Below, piece after piece: positions 7,226 through 13,966 of a stretch of DNA of 13,966 bases (position 1 is the stretch's first letter; each line of letters begins with the position of its first letter). Under the pieces are notes generated by a model. The model did not search any database. It saw nothing but the letters and a program-made list of their open reading frames with translations, and was not told the DNA's origin. This stretch comes from Saprospiraceae bacterium (GTDB lineage Bacteria; Bacteroidota; Bacteroidia; Chitinophagales; Saprospiraceae): assembly GCA_020852155.1 (NCBI GenBank), contig JADZBJ010000444.1, positions 1 through 13,966 of the forward strand, given 5' to 3'. Made by a program: the position numbers and the translations under genes.

Positions 7226-7233
7226 TTTCTGTT
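7226..7233. repeat. Target-site duplication, right copy
   Basis: TTTCTGTT, identical to 7057-7064. Its last base is also the first base of the T9SS gene's stop as written on the + strand (TCA at 7233-7235). The insertion therefore landed at the very end of that gene without changing its protein. Confidence 0.85.
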
Positions 7234-9392
7234 CAGTCTGTTTTCAGCAGGCTTCCGGTACGTTGAAAATCAGGTGTATTTATTTTCCAGAAATATACGC
7301 CCGTTTCGCGCATGGCTTCAGCCGGAATGGTAAAGTTGTGCAAACCGGCCTCGTAGCGGGTGTTTACATCCAGGCATCGTCTGCCACTGGCATCGTACAA
7401 CTGGCAGCGGATGTCGCCGGGTACGCTCAACGAAAAGCGCAGACTGGCATCGCCGGATGTTGGATTGGGATGAACCGTCACATCCTGCTGATGTGTTGCG
7501 GAATAAGTCAACAACAACGGATGCGCCGTCCCATCCTGCTCGTAGGCCTCCGGTTGCAGCCGTGCAGCGGGTGAAAGTTTAAAGTAATCCGACAAGCGGC
7601 CATCACAGGTGGCACGGATTTGAAAATTCAAACGCGCAGTCTGTCCCTGGTATTGGGCTTGTGTGGTGTGCCAGGCCAGGGTCAGGGCGCCGGGTTCGGG
7701 CATTGCCCAGTTTTCGGGTGAAAATTCAGGTAAATCAGCAGATGTAACAGATTCAATGGACAGGCAACTGGCATCGTACGAAAATGCCGCCTGAAGCGCC
7801 TGCAAATGGCTGTGGTTTTCAATTAATAATTCTACCGTACGCGTTTCGCCTGCTGTTAAATCCGGGTTTTCAAGGTGGCAAATCATCCTGTTCCGTTCGT
7901 CTGACTGACCTTGAAAAGAGATACTGTTGTTGACGTCGCCAATTTTGATGCCTTCAAAATACACAGGCGACATATCGGCGGTGCTGCCTGTCGCTGTTTC
8001 CGGGAAAGGCGTTTGAAACGGATTTTGCGGGTTGGGAAAAACGAAACTGTTGTCCACAAAACGCCAGGACCGATTAATTGGAAATGTTTGATAAATGCCC
8101 AGCAGCAACTTGCGTAATTCGACAATATCGAATGTGGTGATACTGCCGTTGCGCGACACGTCGGCGGCGATCATTTTTTCGGGGCTGTCAAGGGCTTCCA
8201 GCGCCAGGATATGCTTGGATATCAGCACCAGGTCAAATGTGCTGACGCCTGACAGCGGTGCGTCGTCGCGTTCGGGTGTGACGGCATAAAATCCATTGAA
8301 AAAAGGCGGAAAATCAAACTCCGTACATCCGCTGGTGTCGGTAACTTCGGCCAAAGTCATATCCGGCGCACTGCTGGAAGACAAAATGGTGTTGACCGCC
8401 AGGCCGGGCAAAACGCCCAATGTCGGATGAAACAGACAGACTTTAAGGGGCGGTAGTGGCGCACAATATCCCGCGCTGTCACTGATGGTTAGCGCGACGG
8501 TACACGAACTGGCGTTACCGCTTTTATCGCGCGCCCACAACTCGGCGATGTTAGGCAAGCCCATTCTGCTGCAATCATATTCAATGGAAGAAGCCGGATT
8601 TCCACTGGAATCAATCGGAAAACCGTTGCCACTGCCTTGTTTGCGGATGCCCAGCACCAGTTGGTTGACTGGCGTAATGTTATCACTCACCGAATGCAGT
8701 AATTGAGCAATGCCGACCTGGGCTTTGCCTTGCGCATTCAGGAAAACCTGCAAAGGCTGAACGCATTGAAGCGTTGGCGCTGCACAATCACGAATGGTAA
8801 AACTGTGTCTGAACGTATCGCGCACATTGCCTGCTTCAAGATGCCATTCAATCGTATGATGACCATATGGCAAGGCTGGATTAAAAAACAGGAAAGGTAA
8901 TTCTGTGGTATTCCAGCGCACATAACCCGTCAGCAGTCCGTTGGCTTGTGTCATGGAATCCAGCGCAAAGCGATATTTTTTACTGGCAGGCACCATTCGC
9001 TGGTCAAATTCGGCGGATACGCCACCGGTGTAACCTGCGTTGGCCATGTTGCCATACATCACCGTTCCTGCGGGCGGCAGATTGTCGCTGTTGACAGCCG
9101 TTTCCGGCTGACCGTCATTGTTGAGGTCAAGAAATATCGTATAACTCAACGACAAATGCGCCGCGAGGCATGGGTCGCCGAAAACAATTTTGATTTCGGT
9201 TACGCTCTCAGCCAGGTTGTTGGATTGGTGCAAGGAGTCATACCATACACTCGAATTCCATAAATCGAAGAGATTATTGGAGTTGTCGCAAAGGTTGGTG
9301 GCGACGGGCGCAAACTGCCCTACATCAGGACATTGTGCATAGAGGAATCGCCCTGCCAGAAGCAGGAGCATCGAAATCGGTAATCGGCGCAT
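7233..9392 (-). CDS. Secreted T9SS cargo with dockerin-like and cohesin-like domains
   Basis: A 719-residue multidomain exported protein. The signal peptide is MRRLPISMLLLLAGRFLYAQ (about 1-19/20). The N-terminal part is rich in paired cysteines. Residues about 200-310 form an immunoglobulin/HYR-like segment (DCAAPTLQC ... WARDKSGNASSCTV). About 380-432 is a dockerin-like duplication: SGVSTFDLVLISKHIL, then DVSRNGSITTFD (411-422), which fits the 12-residue calcium loop, while the first loop is degenerate. About 505-610 resembles a cohesin-type beta-sandwich (LTAGETRTVELLIEN, AAFSYDASCLSIESV, GALTLAWHTTQAQYQGQTARLNFQI). The C-terminus (about 638-719, VHPNPTSGDASLRF ... GVYFWKI) is a T9SS type A sorting domain. 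It is therefore expected at the cell surface or outside the cell. No catalytic domain is recognised; a structural or adhesive role is likely. The GTA-ended MITE sits directly downstream. Confidence 0.85.
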   Translation of the reverse strand: MRRLPISMLLLLAGRFLYAQCPDVGQFAPVATNLCDNSNNLFDLWNSSVWYDSLHQSNNLAESVTEIKIVFGDPCLAAHLSLSYTIFLDLNNDGQPETAVNSDNLPPAGTVMYGNMANAGYTGGVSAEFDQRMVPASKKYRFALDSMTQANGLLTGYVRWNTTELPFLFFNPALPYGHHTIEWHLEAGNVRDTFRHSFTIRDCAAPTLQCVQPLQVFLNAQGKAQVGIAQLLHSVSDNITPVNQLVLGIRKQGSGNGFPIDSSGNPASSIEYDCSRMGLPNIAELWARDKSGNASSCTVALTISDSAGYCAPLPPLKVCLFHPTLGVLPGLAVNTILSSSSAPDMTLAEVTDTSGCTEFDFPPFFNGFYAVTPERDDAPLSGVSTFDLVLISKHILALEALDSPEKMIAADVSRNGSITTFDIVELRKLLLGIYQTFPINRSWRFVDNSFVFPNPQNPFQTPFPETATGSTADMSPVYFEGIKIGDVNNSISFQGQSDERNRMICHLENPDLTAGETRTVELLIENHSHLQALQAAFSYDASCLSIESVTSADLPEFSPENWAMPEPGALTLAWHTTQAQYQGQTARLNFQIRATCDGRLSDYFKLSPAARLQPEAYEQDGTAHPLLLTYSATHQQDVTVHPNPTSGDASLRFSLSVPGDIRCQLYDASGRRCLDVNTRYEAGLHNFTIPAEAMRETGVYFWKINTPDFQRTGSLLKTD

Positions 9393-9403
9393 CGGTTTTT
9401 GTT

Positions 9404-9427
9404 TTTGTTATAAAATGATATAACAAA
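9404..9427. promoter_or_regulatory. Perfect 9-6-9 palindrome upstream of the T9SS gene
   Basis: TTTGTTATA-AAATGA-TATAACAAA has 9-bp perfect arms and lies 12-35 bp upstream of the ATG of the gene at 7233-9392. The sequence is AT-rich, as expected of promoter regions, and may be an operator or a short hairpin in the leader. No TAnnTTTG box was found next to it. Its 6-bp spacer matches that of the palindrome at 4896-4917, but the half-sites differ, so a common regulator is not claimed. Confidence 0.4.
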
Positions 9428-9487
9428 TTTCACGCCGGAAGTTGTTTTTTGTATCGGAAATTTGTTGTTGGGTGTAATTTCAAATGT

Positions 9488-9567
9488 TGTCATCCTGAGC
9501 GTCAGCGAAGGACCTGCTACCCGCGGGTGAAGGAATAAGCAGTTCGTTTAATCGCTACGCGAAGGGT
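9488..9567. repeat. Dispersed intergenic repeat of the TGTCATCCTGAGC type
   Basis: The run begins TGTCATCCTGAGCGTCAGCG and continues through AAGGACCTGCTA, the self-complementary ACCCGCGGGT (9519-9528) and CGCTACGCGAAGGGTGGCGG. TGTCATCCTGAGC...GCGAAGGA is a very common intergenic repeat in Bacteroidota genomes as I remember them. Only one arm appears here. It fills most of the gap between the T9SS gene start and the metK terminator. Its right boundary is uncertain. Confidence 0.6.
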
Positions 9568-9587
9568 GGCGGTTTATCATACCCAAT

Positions 9588-9628
9588 AAAAAAGCCGTTC
9601 TGCAAGTTACCCTGCAAAACGGCTTTTT
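9588..9628 (-). terminator. Rho-independent terminator of metK
   Basis: AAAAAAGCCGTTCTGCA (9588-9604) pairs with TGCAAAACGGCTTTTT (9613-9628), with a single mismatch in the stem and an 8-nt loop. On the minus strand the stem is followed by a run of uridines and begins 20 nt after the metK stop. The symmetric A/T flanks mean it could also work on the + strand, but no gene there needs it. Confidence 0.85.
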
Positions 9629-9648
9629 CTTTATCCGTTTTTCGAAAA

Positions 9649-10881
9649 TCAGATTCCGAAAGCCTTTTTTACATCATTCACGGCGTCGAGTTTCTCCCAG
9701 GTAAACGTTTCATACTTTTTACCGTTGATTTCCTTGATGCCGGGCTGGCGGCCAAAGTGGCCATAAGCAGCCGTTTCAGAGAAAATCGGATTTTTCAGGC
9801 CATAGCGACGCACGATAGCGGCCGGGCGCAGGTCAAAAACATCAAGCAGTTTGCGCGCGATTTCACCGTCGGTGAGGCCCTTGGTTTTGCAGGTGCCGTA
9901 GGTATTAACATACAAACCAACGGGTTTAGCCACACCGATAGCGTAAGCCACTTGCACCAAAGCCTGTGAGCACAAGCCTGAAGCCACCAGGTTTTTAGCG
10001 ATGTGGCGTGTGGCATAGGCCGCAGAACGGTCCACTTTTGAAGGGTCTTTACCGCTGAAAGCGCCACCACCGTGTGCGCCTTTACCACCGTAGGTATCCA
10101 CAATGATTTTGCGGCCAGTCAGACCGGTATCACCGTGCGGGCCGCCGATCACGAACTTTCCGGTTGGATTGATATGGTAAGTAACATCGCTGGTGAACAG
10201 TTTGCTGACGCGCGAAGGAAGTTGCTTTTTAACCCTTGGAATGAGGATTTTCTGCACATCCGTGGCGATTTTAGCCAACATTTTCTCATCCGCATCGAAG
10301 TCGTCGTGCTGTGTAGAGATGACGATGGTGTCAATCTTTTTCGGCACGTGCTTGTCTGTGTATTCGATGGTGACCTGGCTTTTAGCGTCGGGGCGCAGGT
10401 ATTTCATTTGTTTGCCTTCCTTGCGGATGGCTGCCAGTTCGCTCAGCAGCAAATGCGCGAGATCAAGCGCCAGCGGCATGTAGTTGTCCGTTTCATTGGT
10501 GGCGTAGCCGAACATCATGCCCTGGTCGCCAGCGCCTTGTTCTTCCTCTTTTTTACCAACGTCAACACCTTGCGCGATGTCGGCGGATTGCTCGTGAATA
10601 GCCGACAGGATGCCGCACGATTTGTAGTCGAATTGATAGTCAGCCTTGGTGTAGCCGATGCGTTTGATGGCCGAGCGTGCTGCTTCCTGCACGTCCACAT
10701 AAGCCGAAGAACGCACTTCGCCGGCAACAACAACCAGGCCGGTGGTGACCAGTGTTTCGCAGGCTACTTTTGAGTTGGGGTCCTGACGGAGAAACTCGTC
10801 GAGGATGGCGTCGCTGATCTGATCCGCTACTTTATCGGGATGCCCTTCTGAAACTGATTCGGAAGTGAATAAATATGCCAT
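9649..10881 (-). CDS. metK: S-adenosylmethionine synthetase
   Basis: MetK makes S-adenosylmethionine from methionine and ATP (EC 2.5.1.6), in the cytoplasm as a tetramer. The 410-residue product is slightly longer than the usual 380-400. Diagnostic motifs are ESVSEGHPDKVADQISDA (8-25, nucleotide-binding histidine at 14), GAGDQGMMFGYA (116-127, the methionine-site hexapeptide), GGPHGDTGLTGRKIIVDTYGG (247-266) and GGGAFSGKDPSKVDRSAAY (271-289, the P-loop-like glycine-rich motif). All key residues appear intact. The ATG at 10879-10881 gives MAYLFTSESVSEGHPDK, the expected N-terminus. It is transcribed alone: a promoter box lies at 11086-11093 and a terminator follows at 9588-9628. The C-terminal WEKLDAVNDVKKAFGI tail is as seen in Bacteroidota. 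Confidence 0.97.
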   Translation of the reverse strand: MAYLFTSESVSEGHPDKVADQISDAILDEFLRQDPNSKVACETLVTTGLVVVAGEVRSSAYVDVQEAARSAIKRIGYTKADYQFDYKSCGILSAIHEQSADIAQGVDVGKKEEEQGAGDQGMMFGYATNETDNYMPLALDLAHLLLSELAAIRKEGKQMKYLRPDAKSQVTIEYTDKHVPKKIDTIVISTQHDDFDADEKMLAKIATDVQKILIPRVKKQLPSRVSKLFTSDVTYHINPTGKFVIGGPHGDTGLTGRKIIVDTYGGKGAHGGGAFSGKDPSKVDRSAAYATRHIAKNLVASGLCSQALVQVAYAIGVAKPVGLYVNTYGTCKTKGLTDGEIARKLLDVFDLRPAAIVRRYGLKNPIFSETAAYGHFGRQPGIKEINGKKYETFTWEKLDAVNDVKKAFGI

Positions 10882-10912
10882 TTTTAAATTTTAAAAAGGT
10901 ATTGGTTCAATA

Positions 10913-10936
10913 TCCGCTTTGCCTGAAGCAAGCGGA
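10913..10936 (-). repeat. Short hairpin in the metK leader
   Basis: TCCGCTTTGC and GCAAGCGGA are inverted with a short loop (CTGAA), with one bulged base. On the minus strand it follows CGTCATCC, resembling the start of the TGTCATCC repeats, so it may be a fragment of a dispersed repeat and not a regulatory RNA. It lies about 32-55 nt upstream of the metK start. No known SAM riboswitch core was recognised around it. Confidence 0.4.
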
Positions 10937-11009
10937 GGATGACGTGAAGAGTGAAACCCTGAGCGGGCATGCTTTTAGTCAAGTTAAAGTGGTTTTGAAC
11001 GACTCGCGT

Positions 11010-11068
11010 CTGTAAATCATTGAAAATCAGGAAAAACAATCACGTAAATCTTCAAAATCACTTAAATC
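11010..11068 (-). repeat. Degenerate 9-bp repeats in the metK leader
   Basis: Six 9-bp units ending AATC on the + strand: CTGTAAATC (11010), TTGAAAATC (11020), AAAACAATC (11033), ACGTAAATC (11042), TTCAAAATC (11051) and ACTTAAATC (11060). The last four are contiguous in exact 9-bp register. On the transcript strand these read as GATTTACGT- and GATTTAAGT-like units. Rotated, they resemble the ACGCGGATG/ACACGGATT units at 1004-1060, so the two arrays may belong to one repeat superfamily. Confidence 0.6.
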
Positions 11069-11085
11069 CGGGCATAAAAGCGGCG

Positions 11086-11093
11086 CAAAGGTA
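11086..11093 (-). promoter_or_regulatory. Bacteroidota -7 promoter box for metK
   Basis: TACCTTTG on the minus strand is an exact match to the TAnnTTTG consensus of the Bacteroidota primary sigma factor, including the commonly seen TACCTTTGC form. No clear TTG was found at -33. Transcription would start near 11080, giving metK an untranslated leader of about 200 nt. Confidence 0.6.
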
Positions 11094-11095
11094 GT

Positions 11096-11129
11096 TTTTC
11101 CGTCGGAAAGCAGTACCCGTCACGGAAAA
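11096..11129. promoter_or_regulatory. Inverted repeat over the metK -33 region
   Basis: TTTTCCGT (11096-11103) and ACGGAAAA (11122-11129) form 8-bp perfect arms around an 18-bp centre. A smaller alternative hairpin TTTCCG-T-CGGAAA (11097-11109) shares the left arm. It starts 2 bp upstream of the metK -7 box and covers where -33 would be, so an operator is possible. It also lies 22 bp past the end of the propeller gene, but it lacks the uridine run of a terminator. Confidence 0.35.
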
Positions 11130-11151
11130 TTAGTCAAACCCGAACGCCAAC

Positions 11152-13896
11152 TTAGTGCATTATAATCACCTTTTCAGTACGTGTCTGGCTTGAACCAACG
11201 GTTGTTTGCACAAAATATACGCCCGGTGTATAATGTGTTGTAGAAATGGGTACAGCAGCGTTGCCTGTAGGTTCTACTGTTTTTTCTTCAATCAGGCGTC
11301 CGTTCAGATCATAAATACCGATAAGAACAGGATGCGCATCCTTCCCCGGGCCATCCACAAGTACCATGATTTCCTGATCGGCCGGGTTGGGGTACGTGCT
11401 GATCTGCCATGAGGCATCTTGTTGAATGTGGACAATTTTAGAGTAGCTGAATTTTCCGTCAAGGTCAATTTGCCGAAGGCGATAAAAACCTTTTTTCAGG
11501 GGAGCGTTGTCTGTAAACTGATACAAAGCGGCATCGCCCTTACTGCCGACAAAGCCTAATGTTTCGAATTGGCTGCCATTTTCCGAACGTTCAATTTCAA
11601 AGCCGCTATTGTTTACTTCATTCGATGTTTGCCAGTGAAGTATTACAGTGCTATTTCGGGGTTCTACATCGAATCGGATCAATTGTACGGGCGCTGCAAT
11701 GTCAGGTATAAGGGAGTATTGATAGCCTGTACCTGGCGAACCGGCATAAACACGGCCCATATTGTCTGTTTTGATGACGTTGGCGAATTTCCAGGCCATA
11801 CCATTATTGGCATCTGTCCAGCTGGAGCCGCCATTGTTCGAATACCGGATTCCTTGCGAACTGGCACTGTATCCGCCGGCATAATAGGCAGATGAAGAGC
11901 CGGTGTAAATGATATTCGAGTTTTGAATGGCGACGGCAATAGCCCTCATATAATCGTCGGTGACCAGTTTTGTCCAGGTTGCACCTTTGTCATTACTTCG
12001 CCACAGCCCTTTGCCAGTACCGTAAGCGACAACATAAACCCGGTCGGCCACATTAGGGTCGGCCTCAATATCGTAAGTGCCTTGCCATCCGCTTTCCCAG
12101 GGCGGGCCGCTGACGCCTCCGCGCATGGCAGTCAGGCCTGTTTCAGTCCAGGTCGTGCCGCCATCGGTTGAGCGCCAAAAGCCATTTTCACCGCCAGCGT
12201 ACACATAGTTGCTATTAAAATTGTCAATAGCCGTCGTTCGGATACCGCCGTTGTTGAGTACCCGCGACCAGGAGGCGCCATCATTCGTACTGCGATAGAC
12301 ATCTCCGCTGGCCGTGACAAACAATGTTCGGTTGGTAGAAGTGCTGTTGCGGTCAACCGAGAAGCCCAAAATAGCGTAGCTGCTGGTCGGTATCCCGGAG
12401 TGTGACGTAACCCAGCTGTCCTTTTGGCCAGAATTGGTGCTTTTTACCACCGTTGCAGGGTCTGTATTACCGCCTGCTTCGGGTTTCATCATGGCCCAGA
12501 CGACATCGGCGCGTGTGGGGTCGGCTGCGATAGCATAAACATTGCCACCGTATGCCTTGCCGTCGCGCACCCAGCCAGTATTATTGCCCAGATGCGGGGC
12601 GCTGTTGCCCGATTGCCAACTGACGCCGCGATCGAGGCTTCTCCAAATACCGATATCCCAATAACCGCCATAAAGAACATTGGGGTCAGCTTCACTGACG
12701 GCAAAATCCTGGGTCACGACATTATCCACGCCAGTCGATTTCCATAAGTCCGACCCGACATTGGTGGTGTGTATCGGGGCAAAGCTGGCGCCGCCGTTTG
12801 TCGTTTGAAAAACGAACTGGTTGTTGATCCAAAGGAACGTACTGCCGCTGACCATGCTTTCTCCGAACGTGTGTGTAAACCCGCTGTACGAGTAGCCGTA
12901 TGTCCAATAGTGATCCCAGGTTGCATTTAATGTCTGATAGCCGCAATTCATATTGGAAAGCGTACAAATGCGCGTCCAGGAAGTGCCTTCATTCGTGGAT
13001 TGCCAAACGCCATTTACCGGATCGCGCCAAAGAAATTGCGAAGAAGGGTCAATCAACCTGATATTGGAAGGCGTATCCTTGTCCACTAAAATGACACCGG
13101 TACGCGTGGAGCGCTGCGTCCAGCTGGCGCCGCTATCTGTGCTCCGATAGAAATAACCTTCAGTGTCAAATCCACTCAGGTAATAAGTCGTCAGGTATAG
13201 TGTCGTGGGTGTTGTCGGGTGTATGGTAATATCCATGACGCCTGTGCCGCTCAGTCCGGTAGCAATTTGAGAAAAGGTGACACCGCCATCGGTGCTTTTA
13301 TAGACGGTTTCAGTACCAACGGCAAACCGGCTTTTTCCGCTAAGGACATACAGAATATCCGCATTGGAGGGGTTGATGACGATTTTCAGGATGCGTACAT
13401 TATTTGGCAGGTTGGTGCTCACCTGCGCCCATGTTACGCCGTTGTCGGTGGTTTTATAAATATCAGTACCGACAGAATTCCAGGCATTATTATAGGCTGC
13501 ATAGCCAGTATTCGTATTAGATGGCGCAAATTTGATGTCGCCGATATAGCCGCTTGTTAAAACTTCGGTATAATTGATCCCTCCATCGGTACTCCTGAAA
13601 ATGCCGCTTTCAGAACCCAGGTATGCGATGTTGCCATCTGTGGGGTGAAATCCGACTGCAGAAATATGCGTTGTGGTCAGGCCCTGTGTCGAACCAATAG
13701 GCTGCCAGCTCACCCCGCCATTTACAGAACGGTAGGCGCCGGAAAGGTCGCTCGCAACAAGGATCGTTCCGGTTGGACCAATGCCAGCCGCTTCGAACGA
13801 GCCGCCACCTCCAGGATTGATACGTGTCCAGTTGTGTATTTGTGAAAAAATGGAAAGCGGAACAATAGACAACGTTATTATTAGTAAATACTTCAT
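11152..13896 (-). CDS. Secreted Asp-box beta-propeller protein with T9SS sorting domain
   Basis: A 914-residue exported protein. The signal peptide is MKYLLIITLSIVPLSIFSQ (1-19). Residues about 20-730 carry thirteen Asp-box-like repeats of the form [YFW][RK]S-T-[DN]-x-G-x-[ST]-[WF], starting near residues 55, 100, 147, 199, 250, 298, 363, 418, 484, 534, 574, 632 and 683. This is the VPS10/BNR-type sign of one or two beta-propellers. The N-terminus (INPGGGGSFEAAGI, then VASDLSGAYRS with Asp50) resembles the start of GH74 xyloglucanases. The length would suit their tandem seven-bladed propellers, but a second catalytic Asp was not identified. Residues about 735-825 form a fibronectin-like spacer, and 833-914 (YPNPADQEIMVLVDG ... 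GVYFVQTTVG ... KVIIMH) a T9SS type A sorting domain. It is likely extracellular; binding or glycan hydrolysis are both possible. Confidence 0.85.
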   Translation of the reverse strand: MKYLLIITLSIVPLSIFSQIHNWTRINPGGGGSFEAAGIGPTGTILVASDLSGAYRSVNGGVSWQPIGSTQGLTTTHISAVGFHPTDGNIAYLGSESGIFRSTDGGINYTEVLTSGYIGDIKFAPSNTNTGYAAYNNAWNSVGTDIYKTTDNGVTWAQVSTNLPNNVRILKIVINPSNADILYVLSGKSRFAVGTETVYKSTDGGVTFSQIATGLSGTGVMDITIHPTTPTTLYLTTYYLSGFDTEGYFYRSTDSGASWTQRSTRTGVILVDKDTPSNIRLIDPSSQFLWRDPVNGVWQSTNEGTSWTRICTLSNMNCGYQTLNATWDHYWTYGYSYSGFTHTFGESMVSGSTFLWINNQFVFQTTNGGASFAPIHTTNVGSDLWKSTGVDNVVTQDFAVSEADPNVLYGGYWDIGIWRSLDRGVSWQSGNSAPHLGNNTGWVRDGKAYGGNVYAIAADPTRADVVWAMMKPEAGGNTDPATVVKSTNSGQKDSWVTSHSGIPTSSYAILGFSVDRNSTSTNRTLFVTASGDVYRSTNDGASWSRVLNNGGIRTTAIDNFNSNYVYAGGENGFWRSTDGGTTWTETGLTAMRGGVSGPPWESGWQGTYDIEADPNVADRVYVVAYGTGKGLWRSNDKGATWTKLVTDDYMRAIAVAIQNSNIIYTGSSSAYYAGGYSASSQGIRYSNNGGSSWTDANNGMAWKFANVIKTDNMGRVYAGSPGTGYQYSLIPDIAAPVQLIRFDVEPRNSTVILHWQTSNEVNNSGFEIERSENGSQFETLGFVGSKGDAALYQFTDNAPLKKGFYRLRQIDLDGKFSYSKIVHIQQDASWQISTYPNPADQEIMVLVDGPGKDAHPVLIGIYDLNGRLIEEKTVEPTGNAAVPISTTHYTPGVYFVQTTVGSSQTRTEKVIIMH

Positions 13897-13966
13897 TTTG
13901 AAGTTTTTTTACGTTAAAAAAAGTTATAATTTTACAAATTTTCGGTCAGTAATTTGACCAGGAACC

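Noticed and set aside
10072..10773. 233-codon open frame antisense to metK
   Set aside because: It is fully inside metK, whose motifs are intact, and the product is unlike any family I know.
10882..11080. SAM riboswitch upstream of metK
   Set aside because: I looked for SAM-I or SAM-II type cores in the leader and recognised none; only 9-bp repeats and one small hairpin are visible.
13944..13959. Inverted repeat GGTCA-N6-TGACC upstream of the propeller gene
   Set aside because: Arms are only 5 bp and no -7 box is properly spaced from it; too weak to call as an operator.

Overview
The window looks like chromosomal DNA from a member of the Bacteroidota, most likely a Saprospiraceae/Chitinophagales-like lineage. 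The evidence is two secreted proteins with C-terminal type IX secretion (T9SS) sorting domains, Bacteroidota-type PurM and GlmU-like proteins, a TACCTTTG promoter box upstream of metK, and intergenic spaces filled with short degenerate repeats. No RNA genes, CRISPR arrays or phage genes were seen.

Layout. On the + strand are a 5'-truncated GlmU-like sugar nucleotidyltransferase/acyltransferase (1-942), an intergenic space made almost wholly of repeats (940-1191), purM (1190-2368) and a TPR lipoprotein (2390-3256). These converge, 6 bp apart, on a minus-strand cluster. Read in the direction of transcription, that cluster is: a large T9SS cargo with dockerin-like and cohesin-like regions (9392-7233), a YtcJ-like amidohydrolase (7040-5478), a Crp/Fnr-family regulator (5481-4930, ATGA overlap with the gene before it), a DsrE-family small protein (4865-4509) and an MFS transporter (4501-3263). 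Upstream of these, also on the minus strand, are metK (10881-9649, with its own terminator and promoter) and a 914-residue Asp-box beta-propeller T9SS protein (13896-11152).

Main discovery. A 161-bp near-palindromic element (7065-7225) sits between the T9SS cargo gene and the amidohydrolase. It has 15-bp perfect terminal inverted repeats starting GTAA and is flanked exactly by an 8-bp direct repeat, TTTCTGTT. This is the signature of a non-autonomous insertion (MITE), and the GTAA ends plus 8-bp duplication suggest mobilisation by an IS66-family transposase. Removing it and one repeat copy restores a 23-bp gap between the two genes, so the element appears to have landed inside a former operon junction.

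The amidohydrolase, regulator, DsrE protein and MFS transporter look like one regulated unit. A perfect 8-6-8 palindrome (TGTAAAAA-N6-TTTTTACA) lies between the regulator and the DsrE gene, next to a near-match to the Bacteroidota -7 box, and is a plausible binding site for the cluster's own Crp/Fnr protein. The substrate of the system cannot be read from sequence. The metK promoter implies a leader of about 200 nt that contains a run of 9-bp repeats.
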